Source of the DNA: Sinomicrobium sp.
GTDB taxonomy: Bacteria; Bacteroidota; Bacteroidia; Flavobacteriales; Flavobacteriaceae
Length of the DNA stretch: 64,000 nt
Assembly: GCA_029266035.1 (NCBI GenBank)
Contig: JAJUFH010000002.1
Span: forward strand, 1 to 64,000
Reading direction: 5' to 3'
Shown: positions 63,609 through 64,000 of the stretch, piece by piece
Layout: every line of letters begins with the position of its first letter
How positions within the stretch are numbered: position 1 is the stretch's first letter
Translations under genes and position numbers: made by a program
The notes under the pieces: generated by a model
Database searches by the model: none
What the model was told of the DNA's origin: nothing
What the model saw: only the letters and a program-made list of their open reading frames with translations

Positions 63609-64000
<392 letters not shown>

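Overview
The window looks like a chromosomal segment of a member of the Bacteroidota, most likely family Flavobacteriaceae. The evidence is gldA (gliding-motility ABC ATPase), a MetH split into two polypeptides, TAnnTTTG-type -7 promoter elements with little Shine-Dalgarno signal, several outer-membrane beta-barrels and lipoproteins, a two-domain aromatic amino acid hydroxylase, and DUF1684, DUF3467 and head-GIN proteins. Most of it is core metabolism and housekeeping. No rRNA, tRNA, CRISPR array, prophage or insertion sequence was seen.

Layout. 0-4 kb: a structured dispersed repeat, a 16-bp tandem repeat, a sigma-54-type response regulator without a DNA-binding domain, and an ABC exporter pair. 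4-10.4 kb: typA, an epimerase, aroQ, and a proC-proB-proA operon. 10.4-15.5 kb: a frameshifted beta-barrel pseudogene, an unrecognised lipoprotein, an intact beta-barrel, and a MocR regulator divergent from doxX. 15.5-20 kb: an Fe-S uracil-DNA glycosylase, an arginase-fold protein that has lost metal ligands, rlmN and queA. 20-22.7 kb: a second copy of the structured repeat, then an AT-rich type II restriction-modification pair (Eco47II-like nuclease plus an HTH-fused m5C methyltransferase), the only clear accessory island.

22.9-30.3 kb: an aromatic amino acid operon reading pheA - aminotransferase - tyrA - DAHP synthase/chorismate mutase - rsgA - dtd - mazG - aroA. In front of it is what reads as a complete attenuation module: promoter, a 25-codon leader peptide with seven Phe, three Tyr and one Trp codons, an antiterminator and a terminator. 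I consider this the best regulatory find in the window. 30.5-35.9 kb: a one-TM protein, a sodium/solute symporter, gldA, a GIN-domain lipoprotein and a PagL-like lipid A deacylase. 36-41 kb: a SAM-I riboswitch followed by the methionine operon (HMT - metH - metF). 41-46 kb: a sulfite reduction and siroheme operon (HEPN-fused sulfite reductase, SUMT, siroheme synthase, NAD(P)H oxidoreductase). Sulfur assimilation and methionine synthesis are therefore neighbours.

46-64 kb: a PrsW-type protease, an aromatic amino acid hydroxylase with a large C-terminal extension, mnmD, ilvE, a second MazG-like protein, two tiny membrane proteins, an SRPBCC/GyrI-like protein, a DUF1684 lipoprotein, grpE-dnaJ (DnaJ with a single zinc centre), a candidate small RNA, rarA, a rhomboid protease, a secreted unknown protein, a DUF3467 protein, rpoC, and the 3' part of rpoB, which is cut by the window edge.

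All calls come from reading the sequence and the supplied ORF translations. No database search was run, so family names rest on motif recognition, and the RNA structures were paired by hand.
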